A DNA stretch of 64,000 bases from Alphaproteobacteria bacterium (GTDB taxonomy: Bacteria > Pseudomonadota > Alphaproteobacteria > CACIAM-22H2): contig JAEULA010000073.1 in NCBI GenBank assembly GCA_016793165.1, positions 59,090-123,089 on the forward strand, in the 5' to 3' direction. A model generated the notes under the pieces. That model searched no databases, had not been told where the DNA came from, and saw nothing but the letters and a program-made list of their open reading frames with translations. Positions 17,716 to 26,709 of the stretch are shown here, in pieces; position 1 is the stretch's first letter, and every line of letters starts with the position of its first letter. The translations under genes and the position numbers were made by a program.

Positions 17716-17907
17716 GTCTCTCCCCTTCGCGATCCCCGGATCGCGCGCTCCGATTTCCGGGATTCAGGCTATCGGGCGGGTGCCCGCCGGGGCAATGGCG
17801 GAGGGACCTGTGCGACCGCGTCGCCCGGAATGCGGATCGTCCGCGCAGCCCGCGGTTCCCCGATCGCCCGGCACCGCCTAGGCTCGGCGCGCAATCACGA
17901 GGATCGG

Positions 17908-18909
17908 ATGCAATACACGACATTGGGGCGCACCGGGCTGCGAGTCTCCGTCGCCGGGCTCGGCTGCGGCGGCAACAGCCGGCTGGGCCAGGGAACCGGA
18001 CGGAGCACGGCGGAATCGGTCGCGCTCGTCCGCGCCGCGATCGATCTCGGCGTCAACTTCGTCGACACCGCCGAGGCCTATGGCACCGAAGACATCGTCG
18101 GCGAGGCGATCGGCGCGGTGCCGCGCGACCGCGTCGTCGTCTCCACCAAATGCCGCGTGCGCCGCGATGGCGTCCTGCAATCCGCGGACGACGCCGTGCG
18201 AAGCCTCGAGGACTCGCTGCGGCGGCTGCGCACCGATCATGTCGACGTCTTCCATCTGCACGCCGTGCCACCCGCCGACTATGCCCATGCCCGCGACGTG
18301 CTCGCCCCGGCGCTGCTCGAGCAGAAGGCCAAGGGCAAGCTCCGCCATCTCGGCATCACCGAGACGGGCCCGCGCGATCCCAAGCAGGAGATGCTGACCA
18401 CGGCGGTGACCGAGCCGCCCTGGGAGGTCGTGATGCTCGCCTTCCACATGATGAACCAGAATGCGCGCCGCACGATCCTGCCGGCCACCCGCCGTCGCGG
18501 GGTCGGCACGCTGCTGATGTTCGTGGTTCGCAACATCTTCAGTCGGCCGGAGGCGCTGGCCCGCAGCATGACGGAACTCGCCGAGAAGGGGCTCGTCGCC
18601 GCGGCGCTGGCGGCGCAGGCGGATCCGCTCGGCTTCCTCGTGCATGCCGGAGGGGCGGCGAGCCTGACCGACGCCGCCTATCGCTATGCGCGCCACGAGC
18701 CCGGCGCCGACGTCGTCCTGTTCGGCACCGGCGACGTCGCGCATCTTCGCGCGAACGTGGCTTCGATCCTCGGTCCGCCCTTGCCCGCGTCCGACACCGC
18801 GCGCCTCGCCGAGCTGTTCGGCCATCTCCAGGGCGTCGGTCTCGACCTGCCGATCCGCGGCCGCCGAAGGCCTAGCGGCACGAACGCGCGGCGCGATTCC
18901 GCGGGTTAA
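17908..18909 (+). CDS. Aldo/keto reductase
   Basis: A 333-residue (alpha/beta)8 NADPH oxidoreductase. The N-terminal TLGRTGLRVSVAGLGCGG and the catalytic set D53 and Y58 (VDTAEAYG), Lys in VVVSTKC and His in VDVFHLHAV are visible. The C-terminal phosphate-binding part around VLFGTGDVAHLRAN is present. The substrate is unknown. Its stop overlaps the 3' end of the convergent small AtuA-C-like gene by 4 bases. Confidence 0.9.
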   Translation: MQYTTLGRTGLRVSVAGLGCGGNSRLGQGTGRSTAESVALVRAAIDLGVNFVDTAEAYGTEDIVGEAIGAVPRDRVVVSTKCRVRRDGVLQSADDAVRSLEDSLRRLRTDHVDVFHLHAVPPADYAHARDVLAPALLEQKAKGKLRHLGITETGPRDPKQEMLTTAVTEPPWEVVMLAFHMMNQNARRTILPATRRRGVGTLLMFVVRNIFSRPEALARSMTELAEKGLVAAALAAQADPLGFLVHAGGAASLTDAAYRYARHEPGADVVLFGTGDVAHLRANVASILGPPLPASDTARLAELFGHLQGVGLDLPIRGRRRPSGTNARRDSAG

Positions 18910-19256
18910 CGGCCCGTCGCCCCCGGCTCGTTCACGCTCGAGACGTCGATGTCGAGGTCGAGCAGCAGGTACGAGAAAGACTTGCCGTGGGCGTCGAGGT
19001 TCAGCGACGCATTGACGCCGCCCTCGAGCGCATTCTCGATGACGAAGTTGAATCCGTGCAACGTCTCGAGCTCGTAGCGCCGGATCTCGCCCTTGAACAG
19101 CGCCCCGAAGGCCGACTTGAGCCGCTGGGGCGTCAGGCCGGCCTTGATCGCGGGATAGTGGCGCGGGTGATAGGCCCAGACCGAGATGTTCGAGGTGTTA
19201 CCCTTGTCGCCGGCGCGGGCCGAGGCGATTTCGTGCAGCTTCACCAGACGCGTCAT
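18906..19256 (-). CDS. AtuA-related small protein (AtuA C-terminal domain)
   Basis: A 116-residue protein starting with KLHEIASARAGDKGNTSNISV and carrying FGALFKGEIRRYELETLHGFNFVIENAL. This matches the domain that forms the C-terminus of longer DUF1446/AtuA proteins. Here it is encoded as a separate chain 10 bases after the main AtuA subunit, so the two probably assemble. AtuA is linked to acyclic terpene utilisation in Pseudomonas; the biochemical step is unclear. Confidence 0.85.
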   Translation of the reverse strand: MTRLVKLHEIASARAGDKGNTSNISVWAYHPRHYPAIKAGLTPQRLKSAFGALFKGEIRRYELETLHGFNFVIENALEGGVNASLNLDAHGKSFSYLLLDLDIDVSSVNEPGATGR

Positions 19257-19266
19257 CGCCCGCCCC

Positions 19267-20616
19267 TCACGCCGTCAGCATCGTGATGCGCGGCGTCACC
19301 AATGCCCGATCGATCAGGACGGACTGCGTCGTCACCGAGGGTGTGATGTGCCCGCGGACGCCGCCGCCGCCCGCCGGGCCGGCCACCCACAGCGCCTCGA
19401 CCTCCCAGAGCAGCGTCTCGGCGATCCGGCGATCGTCCGTGCGCATTGCGGCGCGGACGCGCACGTCGCTCGACTCGCCCGTCGCCGGCAGCGCGGTTCC
19501 GTGCAGCGCGCGCAGCCCGATCAGGTCGAACCTGATCTCCTCGGTGCAACGGTGCAGGTTGGTCATGCGCTCGCGGACGATGGCCGTGGCGAGCCGGGCG
19601 CGCGCAGCGGCGCCGGGCCCCGCGTAGCTGATCTCCGCCTCGGCAAGGAGGCCGCCGTCGAAGCCGACGGTAACCTTGAGCTGGTCGGGCCGCTGCAGGC
19701 CGCGCGCGCCGCCGACGCGAACGCGGTCCGGCGCGATCTCGTCGATCGTCGCGCGGCTGAAATCGGCGACGACGTCGGGCGTCTTGTACGCCGCGGGGTC
19801 GTGGACCTCGTAGATCAGCTGCTCCTTGCAGGTCAGAGCCGTGACACAGCCGCCGGTGCGATCGAGCTTGGTGATCACCGCATCGCCCGCGGCGGTCACT
19901 TCGGCCAGCGGATAGCCGACATAGGCGACGTCCGGGACGTCCTTCACGCCGGGATCGGCGAAATAACCGCCGGTGATCTGCGCGCTGCATTCCAGCAGAT
20001 GGCCGACGAGCGTGCCGGCAGCAAGCATCGGCCAGTCGTCGAAGCGCCAGCCGAAGGCGTGCGCCAGCGGCCCGACGACGAGCGACGGGTCGGCGGTGCG
20101 GCCGGTGATGACGACGTCCGCGCCCTCGGCCAGCGCCTCGGCGATCACGTCGCCGCCGAGATAGGCGTTGGCGGCGATCATCCGCCGCGACACCGCGGAG
20201 AGCGGCTTGCCCGTCTCCATCGCGATCAACCCGGGATCGAGCGCGGCGGTGACGTCGTCGCCCTCGACGACGGCGATGCGGAGCCCCTGGAAGCCGCCAT
20301 CGCGGGCGAGCGCGGCCATCGCCTCGCCCGCGCCGGCAGGATTGGCCGCCCCCATGTTGGTGATGATCCGCGTTCCGGCGGCGCGGCATCCCGGCAGCAC
20401 CGCCTCCATCCGGCGACGGAACATCGGATTGAAGCCGGCACGCGGGTCGCGGCTGCGCGCGCCATGGCTTGCCGCGAGCGTGCGCTCGGCGAGTCCCTCG
20501 AAGAACAGGAAATCGAGTCCGCCGCGCTCGGCGAGCTCGACCGAAGGATCGATGCGATCGCCGGCGAAGCCCATGCCGCAGCCGATCCGGATGGTTCGTG
20601 TCGATGTCGCCGGCAT
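19267..20616 (-). CDS. Acyclic terpene utilisation AtuA/DUF1446 family protein
   Basis: A 449-residue cytosolic protein. Typical family segments are IGCGMGFAGDRIDPSVELAE, ITNMGAANPAG, VVITGRTADPSLVVGPLAHAFGW and ECSAQITGGYFADPG. A GGGGGAG ribosome site precedes the ATG. With the following 116-residue partner it makes up a split version of the roughly 600-residue fused protein. In terpene-utilising pseudomonads, atu genes accompany carboxylases and acyl-CoA dehydrogenases. None is adjacent here, so the substrate is uncertain. Confidence 0.88.
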   Translation of the reverse strand: MPATSTRTIRIGCGMGFAGDRIDPSVELAERGGLDFLFFEGLAERTLAASHGARSRDPRAGFNPMFRRRMEAVLPGCRAAGTRIITNMGAANPAGAGEAMAALARDGGFQGLRIAVVEGDDVTAALDPGLIAMETGKPLSAVSRRMIAANAYLGGDVIAEALAEGADVVITGRTADPSLVVGPLAHAFGWRFDDWPMLAAGTLVGHLLECSAQITGGYFADPGVKDVPDVAYVGYPLAEVTAAGDAVITKLDRTGGCVTALTCKEQLIYEVHDPAAYKTPDVVADFSRATIDEIAPDRVRVGGARGLQRPDQLKVTVGFDGGLLAEAEISYAGPGAAARARLATAIVRERMTNLHRCTEEIRFDLIGLRALHGTALPATGESSDVRVRAAMRTDDRRIAETLLWEVEALWVAGPAGGGGVRGHITPSVTTQSVLIDRALVTPRITMLTA

Positions 20617-20734
20617 GACCTGTCTCCCCCGCGAACATGCTGCCGCGCGCAGGGGCTCCGAGACAATGGCGAACGCCGAGGCCGCACGCCGGCGCGATCG
20701 GTTCGGGCCGAGGCGGGCAGCGATGCGGTGCGTC

Positions 20735-21472
20735 CTATCCGCCGACCGGACGGAAGAACGTCACGACCGGCCGCCACTCCCAGCCGGCGGCCGTCACCAG
20801 CGCGATGATCGGGCCCTTCAGCTCCTGGAGGTTGAACGTGTAGGCATAGCTCAGGTCCAGGGTCGGCATGCCGTTGCGGATCTGCACGCCGAATACGCGC
20901 TCGTGCGCAAACTCGAAGAACTTGATGCCGCGCGAAGCGGTCCAGCGCAGCGAGGCCGCAACGGGCCGGCCGCCCGCAGACCAGTCGAGCGCCGCGCTGT
21001 GCTCCATCGCGCGCACGCGGCGCGGACCCTCGTCGAGGCGCAGCACCAGGCGATAGCTGCGGCGCAGGCCGTGGACGCGCATGTGATCGAGCCAGGTCGC
21101 GTCGCCGTAGCGCCAGTCGATGACCAGCTCGTTGGGCCGCCGCCCCTGGCTCACGGTCCAGGGCGCGCGCAGCGCGTTGAGCGCGATAAGCCGCGCGGTC
21201 AGCTCGGCCGCGCCGACGGGCGACGCGCCGGCAGTCGCCGGCACCGCACCGGCCCAGGACGCGACGCGACCGAAGATGAAGAACTGCGCGATCACCCACG
21301 CGCCGGTGAAGATCCCGATCGCGGTGATCTCGCCGGCGGTCGGCAGGCGGCCGGTGTAGCCGTGCGGCGGCGGCCATTGCAGCGGTCCGACGAAGAACTG
21401 GACCACGGCCAGGATGATCGCCGGGATGACGATGATCGCGGCCATGTAGCCGAAGAACCAGACGATGCGCAT
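20735..21472 (-). CDS. Unknown membrane-anchored protein
   Basis: A 245-residue protein I do not recognise. The N-terminus is a membrane helix (about 4-28, WFFGYMAAIIVIPAIILAVVQFFVG). A second helix (about 48-72) leads to a roughly 170-residue soluble part rich in beta-like, arginine-containing segments and ending in WEWRPVVTFFRPVGG. No catalytic motif is visible. It starts 17 bases after the amidohydrolase stop and is likely co-transcribed with it. The start at 21472 is set by the membrane helix. Confidence 0.72.
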   Translation of the reverse strand: MRIVWFFGYMAAIIVIPAIILAVVQFFVGPLQWPPPHGYTGRLPTAGEITAIGIFTGAWVIAQFFIFGRVASWAGAVPATAGASPVGAAELTARLIALNALRAPWTVSQGRRPNELVIDWRYGDATWLDHMRVHGLRRSYRLVLRLDEGPRRVRAMEHSAALDWSAGGRPVAASLRWTASRGIKFFEFAHERVFGVQIRNGMPTLDLSYAYTFNLQELKGPIIALVTAAGWEWRPVVTFFRPVGG

Positions 21473-21489
21473 CGGCCGTGCCCTTGCGC

Positions 21490-22686
21490 TCAGGGCGCCT
21501 CGACCAGCGCCTTGCCGTCGCGCGCGACGACGCGGCCGCGCTTGAGCACGAGCTTGCGCGGCGGCCGCGCCGCCACCGCCTCGGCGGGCGTCTCGACGTC
21601 GACCAGGACCAGATCGCCCCAGGCGCCCGGCCTCAGGCCGTAGCCCTCGAGTTCCATCGCCTTGGCGCCGCCATGGGTCACGATGTCGAGCGCGAGCTCG
21701 ACCTCGTCGTCGCGCCGCAGGTTGTTGCGCAGGCCCACGATCATCGCGCGCTCGAGCATGTCGGCGTTGCCGTAGGGTCCCCAGGTGTCGCGGATCCCGT
21801 CGGAGCCGCAGCAGACCGTGACGCCCGCCGCTTGGAGCTGCTTGACGTTGGGCACCGGCCGATAGGGCGCCCCGTGCGTCATGATCGCGATGCGCGTCTC
21901 GGCGAGCTGATCGACGAGCTGCGCGACATAGCCCGCCTCGGGCATGCCGAGGCAGAAGGCATGGCTGACGACGACCTTGCCCTGCATGCCCAGCGCGCGG
22001 GTGCGCTCGATGATCAGCTCCATCGAGAAGCCGCCGAGCTCGCCCGGCTCGTGCAGATGGATGTCGACGCCTTTGCCGGATTTCTGCGCCAGCGCGAAGA
22101 CGGCATCGACATGCGCGCGCGGGTCCCGATCGATGGCGCAGGGGTCGAGGCCGCCGACGACGTCGGCGCCGGCGCGCATCGCGGCCTCCATCAGCTCCAG
22201 CGTGCCCTTGCGCACGAGCAGCCCGCTCTGCGGGAAAGCGACGATCTGCAGGTCGCAGATGTCGCGATAGCGCTCGCGCGTCGCCAGCACGCCCTCGATC
22301 GCGGACAGGCCGCCCTCGGTGTCGACGTCGACATGGCTGCGGATATGGGTCGAGCCCTTCGAGACGGAGAGCACCACCTGCCTCGAGGACTGCCGCTGCG
22401 GGTCGATGCCGAGCTTCTTCTTCTGCAGGCGCTCGTTGTCGATCTTGTCGATGAGTCGTGGGCCGACATCGTTGCGATACCAGGGCATCCCGAGCAGCGT
22501 CTTGTCGAGATGCGTATGGGCTTCGACGAGCCCGGGAAGGACGAGCGCATTGCCGCCGTCGATCGCCTCCACACCCGCCGCGCTCGCGCCGACGCCATGG
22601 ATCGCGGCAATCCGTCCGCCGCGGATCTCGATCGCGGCCGCCTTGCCGTCCGGCAATCGCACGTTTGAAATCAGCACATCGCGCAT
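21490..22686 (-). CDS. Cytosine-deaminase-like amidohydrolase
   Basis: A 398-residue amidohydrolase-superfamily enzyme. Metal ligands sit in VEAHTHLDK (H57, H59). The CodA-like order continues with HIRSHVDVD, DIHLHEPGE, the SHAFCLG histidine and the catalytic aspartate in CCGSDGIRDTWGPYG. Flanking beta-sandwich strands end in KLVLKRGRVVARDG. The probable reaction is hydrolytic deamination of cytosine, creatinine or a related heterocycle. GAGGAAGACC precedes the ATG; an upstream in-frame start at 22710 lacks support. Confidence 0.88.
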   Translation of the reverse strand: MRDVLISNVRLPDGKAAAIEIRGGRIAAIHGVGASAAGVEAIDGGNALVLPGLVEAHTHLDKTLLGMPWYRNDVGPRLIDKIDNERLQKKKLGIDPQRQSSRQVVLSVSKGSTHIRSHVDVDTEGGLSAIEGVLATRERYRDICDLQIVAFPQSGLLVRKGTLELMEAAMRAGADVVGGLDPCAIDRDPRAHVDAVFALAQKSGKGVDIHLHEPGELGGFSMELIIERTRALGMQGKVVVSHAFCLGMPEAGYVAQLVDQLAETRIAIMTHGAPYRPVPNVKQLQAAGVTVCCGSDGIRDTWGPYGNADMLERAMIVGLRNNLRRDDEVELALDIVTHGGAKAMELEGYGLRPGAWGDLVLVDVETPAEAVAARPPRKLVLKRGRVVARDGKALVEAP

Positions 22687-22825
22687 GGTCTTCCTCGTTC
22701 GCCGGCACACGGGAACGTGAACCTACGATGCGGGCGTCGGGCTGGGAATGCCTGCACGCTGCCGGTGTTCATTCTCGGTTGGCACTCGGATCGACCGGCG
22801 CCGCAGCGAAAATCAGGAGGGGAAG

Positions 22826-23440
22826 ATGAAGTTCAGGAGTGCAGCCACGTTCGCCATCGCCGTCGCGGCCATCGGGCTCGTCGCGGGGCCGTCGGGGGCC
22901 GTCCCGATCACCTATCGCGCGATCCTCGACGGGCCGTCGGAGTCGCCGCCGAACTCGTCGCTCGGCACGGGGACGGCGATCATCGTGCTTGACTCGGATA
23001 CGAACTTCCTTTCCATCAGCGCGTCCTTCGCGGGCCTGTCCGCGCCGACCACCGTCGCGCACATCCATTGCTGCACGGCGATTCCGTTGACCGCCACCGT
23101 CGGCGTCGCGGTCACGCCGACGACCCTGCCGGGCTTCCCGGCCGGAGTCACGGCTGGCACCTACGACATCGCCTTCAGTCCGCTCGTGGTCGCCAACTTC
23201 ACCGGCGGGTTCCTCTCCACCTTCGGTGGCGGCACGGTCGACGGCGCGGTCGATGCGCTGGAGGCGGCGTTCAACAGCGGCCGCGCCTACTTCAACGTCC
23301 ACACGACGACCTCCCCTGGCGGCGAGATCCGCGGCTTCATCGCGCCGGTTCCGGTGCCTGCCACGGCACTGCTGTTCGGAGCCGCCTTGACCACGCTCGG
23401 CCTCACGCGCTACCGGCGACGGAGCGAAGCCGCCGCGTAA
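22826..23440 (+). CDS. Exported CHRD-domain protein with C-terminal sorting tail
   Basis: A 204-residue protein. Signal peptide (residues 1-25), a CHRD fold (about 27-170) with AHIHCC near the middle and FNVHTTTSPGGEIRGFI at its end, then a 30-residue tail: VPVPATAL, a hydrophobic helix and RYRRR. This tail resembles VPLPA/PEP-CTERM signals recognised by exosortases. CHRD domains were first described in chordin; the bacterial role is unknown, probably surface or matrix-associated. AGGAGGGGAAG precedes the ATG. No exosortase is encoded in the window. Confidence 0.88.
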   Translation: MKFRSAATFAIAVAAIGLVAGPSGAVPITYRAILDGPSESPPNSSLGTGTAIIVLDSDTNFLSISASFAGLSAPTTVAHIHCCTAIPLTATVGVAVTPTTLPGFPAGVTAGTYDIAFSPLVVANFTGGFLSTFGGGTVDGAVDALEAAFNSGRAYFNVHTTTSPGGEIRGFIAPVPVPATALLFGAALTTLGLTRYRRRSEAAA

Positions 23441-23446
23441 GGACTG

Positions 23447-24118
23447 ATGGGCTGGAAGACCGATTACCGCTCCTTCTACTACGAAGGCGCCCCGGAGCCG
23501 GAGGACATCGTCCTCCGGCGTGCCGAGACTGCGTTGCTCGTCATCGACGTGCAGAACACCTATGTCGAGCCCAAGGACGATCCGCGCGAGGCGGCGCGCT
23601 GGGCGCCGTTCATGGCGCGCATGCGCGACGTCGTCATCCCGAACACGGCCCGGCTGATCGCCGCGTGTCGGGCGCGGCGGGTCGAGACGGTCTTCGCGCG
23701 CATCGCCTGCCTCACGCAGGACGGTCGCGACCGCTCGCTCAGCCAGAAGAAACCCGGCTTCAACAACCTGCTGCTGCCGAAGGACCGCGCGGACAGCCAG
23801 ATCGTGCCGGAGCTGGCCCCGATCGGCGACGAGGTCGTCGTGCTCAAGACGACCGACAGCGCGCTCACCGGCACCAATCTGCGCCTGATCCTCGCCAATC
23901 TCGGCATCCGCAACGTGATCGTCGCGGGAATCTTCACCGACCAGTGCGTGTCGTCGACGGTGCGCAGCCTGGCGGACGAGAGCTTCAACGTGGTCGTCGT
24001 CGAGGATTGCTGCGCGGCGGCGACGACGGAACTCCATCGCCACGAACTCGAGATCATCAACATGATCTACTGCCACGTCGTCTCGCTCGACGAGGCGATC
24101 GGTTTCCTCAAGGCGTAG
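23447..24118 (+). CDS. Isochorismatase-fold cysteine hydrolase
   Basis: A 223-residue hydrolase with the full catalytic triad of the family: D34 (LLVIDVQN), K134 (VVVLKTT) and C167 (FTDQCVSSTVR). Members hydrolyse amides such as biuret, ureidoacrylate, nicotinamide or carbamoylsarcosine. The opening YRSFYYEGAPEPEDIVL is like amidohydrolases acting on small ureides, but the substrate cannot be fixed. It starts 6 bases after the CHRD gene with an AAGGA site. The 204-codon exported gene ahead of it suggests shared transcription rather than shared function. Confidence 0.9.
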   Translation: MGWKTDYRSFYYEGAPEPEDIVLRRAETALLVIDVQNTYVEPKDDPREAARWAPFMARMRDVVIPNTARLIAACRARRVETVFARIACLTQDGRDRSLSQKKPGFNNLLLPKDRADSQIVPELAPIGDEVVVLKTTDSALTGTNLRLILANLGIRNVIVAGIFTDQCVSSTVRSLADESFNVVVVEDCCAAATTELHRHELEIINMIYCHVVSLDEAIGFLKA

Positions 24119-24130
24119 CGCCAGCCGCCG

Positions 24131-24231
24131 CCCCCCCCGCGAAGTGGGGGCAATCGCATGGGAGCTTTTCTGTCGCGCCCGGCCGAATCGACCGTCCCGC
24201 TCGAACGAGGGGGACAGGCCGCGAAGCGGCC
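24131..24231. repeat. Cluster of three hairpins between convergent genes
   Basis: Three successive stem-loops: CCCCC-cgcgaagt-GGGGG (about 24134-24150), GTCCC...GGGAC with an inner CTCG-AA-CGAG (24194-24215) and GGCCGC-GAA-GCGGCC (24217-24231). They lie just past the stop at 24118 and before the stop of the convergent CoA-transferase at 24343. They could end transcription, but no T-run follows. The block looks like a dispersed extragenic repeat. Confidence 0.6.
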
Positions 24232-24342
24232 AGGGGGAAGAGTCGCGCGAGGCGGCGGTGGTGCCGCGAATTCACCTGTTGGAACGCTCCGCCTGGCGCG
24301 GCCACGCGACGCCGGTTCTCCACTTCGAGGGGACGGCTCGAC

Positions 24343-25950
24343 CTATCGTCGCGCCGCCACCCACTCGGCGAGACGTTTGGAGCGCGGCGGCTGCGGATTG
24401 CGTCGGATGCGGTCCGCGAGCCCGTAGCGCTCGGGCCTGAAGATCGCGGCATCCATCTCGCGCAGGTCCGCGGCGATCTTCGGACGGAACTCCATATGCG
24501 CGAGCACGTCGCGCTCGAGATCGACGCCCGGCCCGATCTCGATCAGCTCGACGCCGCCGGGCACGAGCCGGAACACGGCGCGCTCGGTCACGAACAGCGC
24601 CTTGCGCTCGCGCTCGAGCGCATAGGCCCCGTTGTAGCTCAGCTGGCCGACCCGGCGGACGAACTTGCGATGCTTGCCTTCCTTGCGGATCGCCATGCGC
24701 CCGCCGGGCCAGGCGAACTCGAAGCCGGCCGCGGTGAAGGTGCCGCTGAACACCGTCATGCGCGCGCCCTGGCTGATGTTCACGAAGCCGCCGATGCCGG
24801 TGACCATGCCGCCGAAGCGGCTCACGTTCACGTTGCCCGACTCGTCGATCTCGACGAAGGAAAGGAACGCGATATCGAGCCCGCCGCCGTCGTAGAAGTC
24901 GAACTGGTAGGGCTGGTCGACGATCGCATGGTAGTTGCTCGCCGCCCCCGGCTCGAGCCCGCCCGAGGGCGCGCCGCCGATCAGGCCCTGCTCGTTGGTC
25001 AGCATGATCAGGTCGAGCGCATTCTCCTCCGCCGCGACCGCCGCGATGCCGGTCGACACGCCCGAGCCGAGGTTGCAGATGGCGTGGTGCCGCAGCTCGA
25101 GCGCGGCGCGGCGCGCGATCACCTTGCGCTCGTCGAACGCCAGCGGCGGGATGTCGTCGAGCGGGATGCGCAGCTCGCCGGCATAGGCCGGGCTGTACTC
25201 GGTGAAGAAGGTTTGGGTCTGCGTCGGCTCCACCACGACGAAGTCCACGAGCATGCCCGGGATCTTCACGCTCTTCGCCGGCAGGGCGCCGCGCTTGGCC
25301 AGCCGCTTCACCTGCACGATCACGAGCGCGCCCTGGTTGTGCGCGGCCTGCGCCATCGACAGCATCTCGCCGTAGATCGCCTCCTGCTCCATCGACACGT
25401 TGCCGTCCTCGTCGGCTGTCGTGCCGCGCAGGAAGGTGGCGTCGATGCGGAACGGCTTGAAGCGCAACCAGGTCTCGCCGTCGATCGCGATCGTCTCGAC
25501 GAGGTCGTCCTTCGCCGACGGGCTCTGGCGCATGCCGCCGCGGCGCGGGTCGACGAAGGTCTCGAGCCCCGTGCGGGTGATCAGCCCGGGCCGCCCCGCC
25601 GCCATCTCGCGCACGAGCTGCGAGGTGACGCCCTGCGGCATCGTGTAGGCCTCGATCTCGTCGGCCAGCGCCATCTTCGAGATCTTCGGCGAGTCCATGT
25701 AGGTGCCGCAGACGATCCGCTTGAGCAGGCCCTTGTGCGCGAAATGACCCGCGCCGCGATCGCCGCGATCGCCGAGTCCGACCGGATGGATCGAGGTGAT
25801 GCCGTGCGGATGGCCTTCGGCGAGGAAGCGCCGCTCCACCGCCGCCATCAGCGCGTCGGGAACCGCATGGCCGCTGCCCGAGCCGCCGGTCAGGATCGTG
25901 TCGCCGTCCCTGATCAGCCGTGCCGCCTCGTCGGCCGTGATGACGTGCAT
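24343..25950 (-). CDS. Acyl-CoA:acetate/3-ketoacid CoA-transferase (fused alpha-beta)
   Basis: A 535-residue family-I CoA-transferase with both halves in one chain, like YdiF and propionate CoA-transferase. The alpha half starts VITADEAARLIRDGDTILTGGSGSG. The beta half has NLGSGVSTGIA and LTNEQGLIGGAPSGG, whose Glu is the expected acyl-carrying residue. It moves CoA between short-chain acids. GGAGGAAAT precedes the ATG at 25950; a longer frame reaches 26301 but the added part is arginine-rich noise. Its pathway partners are not adjacent. Confidence 0.92.
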   Translation of the reverse strand: MHVITADEAARLIRDGDTILTGGSGSGHAVPDALMAAVERRFLAEGHPHGITSIHPVGLGDRGDRGAGHFAHKGLLKRIVCGTYMDSPKISKMALADEIEAYTMPQGVTSQLVREMAAGRPGLITRTGLETFVDPRRGGMRQSPSAKDDLVETIAIDGETWLRFKPFRIDATFLRGTTADEDGNVSMEQEAIYGEMLSMAQAAHNQGALVIVQVKRLAKRGALPAKSVKIPGMLVDFVVVEPTQTQTFFTEYSPAYAGELRIPLDDIPPLAFDERKVIARRAALELRHHAICNLGSGVSTGIAAVAAEENALDLIMLTNEQGLIGGAPSGGLEPGAASNYHAIVDQPYQFDFYDGGGLDIAFLSFVEIDESGNVNVSRFGGMVTGIGGFVNISQGARMTVFSGTFTAAGFEFAWPGGRMAIRKEGKHRKFVRRVGQLSYNGAYALERERKALFVTERAVFRLVPGGVELIEIGPGVDLERDVLAHMEFRPKIAADLREMDAAIFRPERYGLADRIRRNPQPPRSKRLAEWVAARR

Positions 25951-26261
25951 GGTCGATTTCCTCCCTCGTCGACGGACGCTGCCAGCATCCCGGCATTCCC
26001 GGCCGGCCGGAACCCAGCTTTTCGCCGCATGGCGACGCCGCCGCGCCCGGGCCGGCGCCGGGCAGGAGCCTCGCGAGCGTCGCCGGAGGCGAGTCGGGCC
26101 GCTGGAGCGTCGCATGTCCAGCCCGTCGCGCATCGTCCCGCCGGCGGCCCTGCGGCCGGCCGGTCTCGCCCGGGAAACGACCGGGACGCGCAACCGCAGG
26201 ACGAGACGCGGCATCCGATCGCCAGGCTCCGTGGTAAGGCCGGATCCTTGCGGCTCAAGAC
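25951..26261. other. 311-base divergent spacer, no gene
   Basis: It separates the CoA-transferase from the plus-strand membrane protein and must hold at least one promoter. It is very G+C-rich, with short self-complementary runs such as ccggccggccgg. I found no convincing -10/-35 pair, operator or small gene. Confidence 0.5.
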
Positions 26262-26702
26262 ATGAGTCCGACGGCACCCGCCCTGGTCTATCGTGCCCCA
26301 CATCCGCCGATGCTCTCCGTCCTCCACGTCCTCGCCACTCTCGCCGTCGCGCCCTATGCGGTGCTGGCGATCGGATTCCTGCTCGCCGGCCGCATCTTCA
26401 CCAGCGGCTCGCTCTGGGCGGCGCTCGATATCCTCATCACGACTTTTGCCTGGCTCATCCCCTGGGGCGCGATCGGCTTCGTGCTGGCGACACTCACCCT
26501 CGCCGGCCTCGGCTGTGCCGCCGAATACAGGAGGGTCGCCTCGGTGCTACTCGCGGCGGTCGCCGCGGCGACGCTGCTGGTCCTCATCCTGATGCCGACA
26601 CATTGGCCGGGTGCCGGCGAGCTGCTGTTCCTCGCGCCCTGCTTCGGCGCGGTGGCCATCGCCGCCGTCGGGCTGTGGCGCTCGCCGACCCTGGCGCCAT
26701 GA
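26262..26702 (+). CDS. Small four-helix membrane protein, unknown
   Basis: A 146-residue, very hydrophobic protein with about four membrane helices (roughly 16-43, 52-82, 88-106 and 112-138 from the first ATG). I do not recognise the family. The ATG at 26262 has no clear ribosome site; the ATG at 26310 (MLSVLHVLATLAVAPY) would start right at helix 1 and is equally possible. It ends 7 bases before the metallophosphoesterase gene. Confidence 0.6.
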   Translation: MSPTAPALVYRAPHPPMLSVLHVLATLAVAPYAVLAIGFLLAGRIFTSGSLWAALDILITTFAWLIPWGAIGFVLATLTLAGLGCAAEYRRVASVLLAAVAAATLLVLILMPTHWPGAGELLFLAPCFGAVAIAAVGLWRSPTLAP

Positions 26703-26709
26703 GACCCGC

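Noticed and set aside
22776..22800. Sigma-54-like TGGCAC element upstream of the CHRD gene
   Set aside because: TTGGCAC is followed by TCGGATCGAC, without the required GC at the -12 position, so the match is only half.
23068..26265. A 1065-codon plus-strand open frame
   Set aside because: It overlaps the CHRD and hydrolase genes in another frame and is antisense to the CoA-transferase. The composition is His/Arg/Asp-rich shadow typical of high-G+C DNA.
24343..26301. Longer N-terminus for the CoA-transferase
   Set aside because: The added 117 residues are Arg/Gly/Pro-rich without similarity, and a good ribosome site stands before the ATG at 25950.
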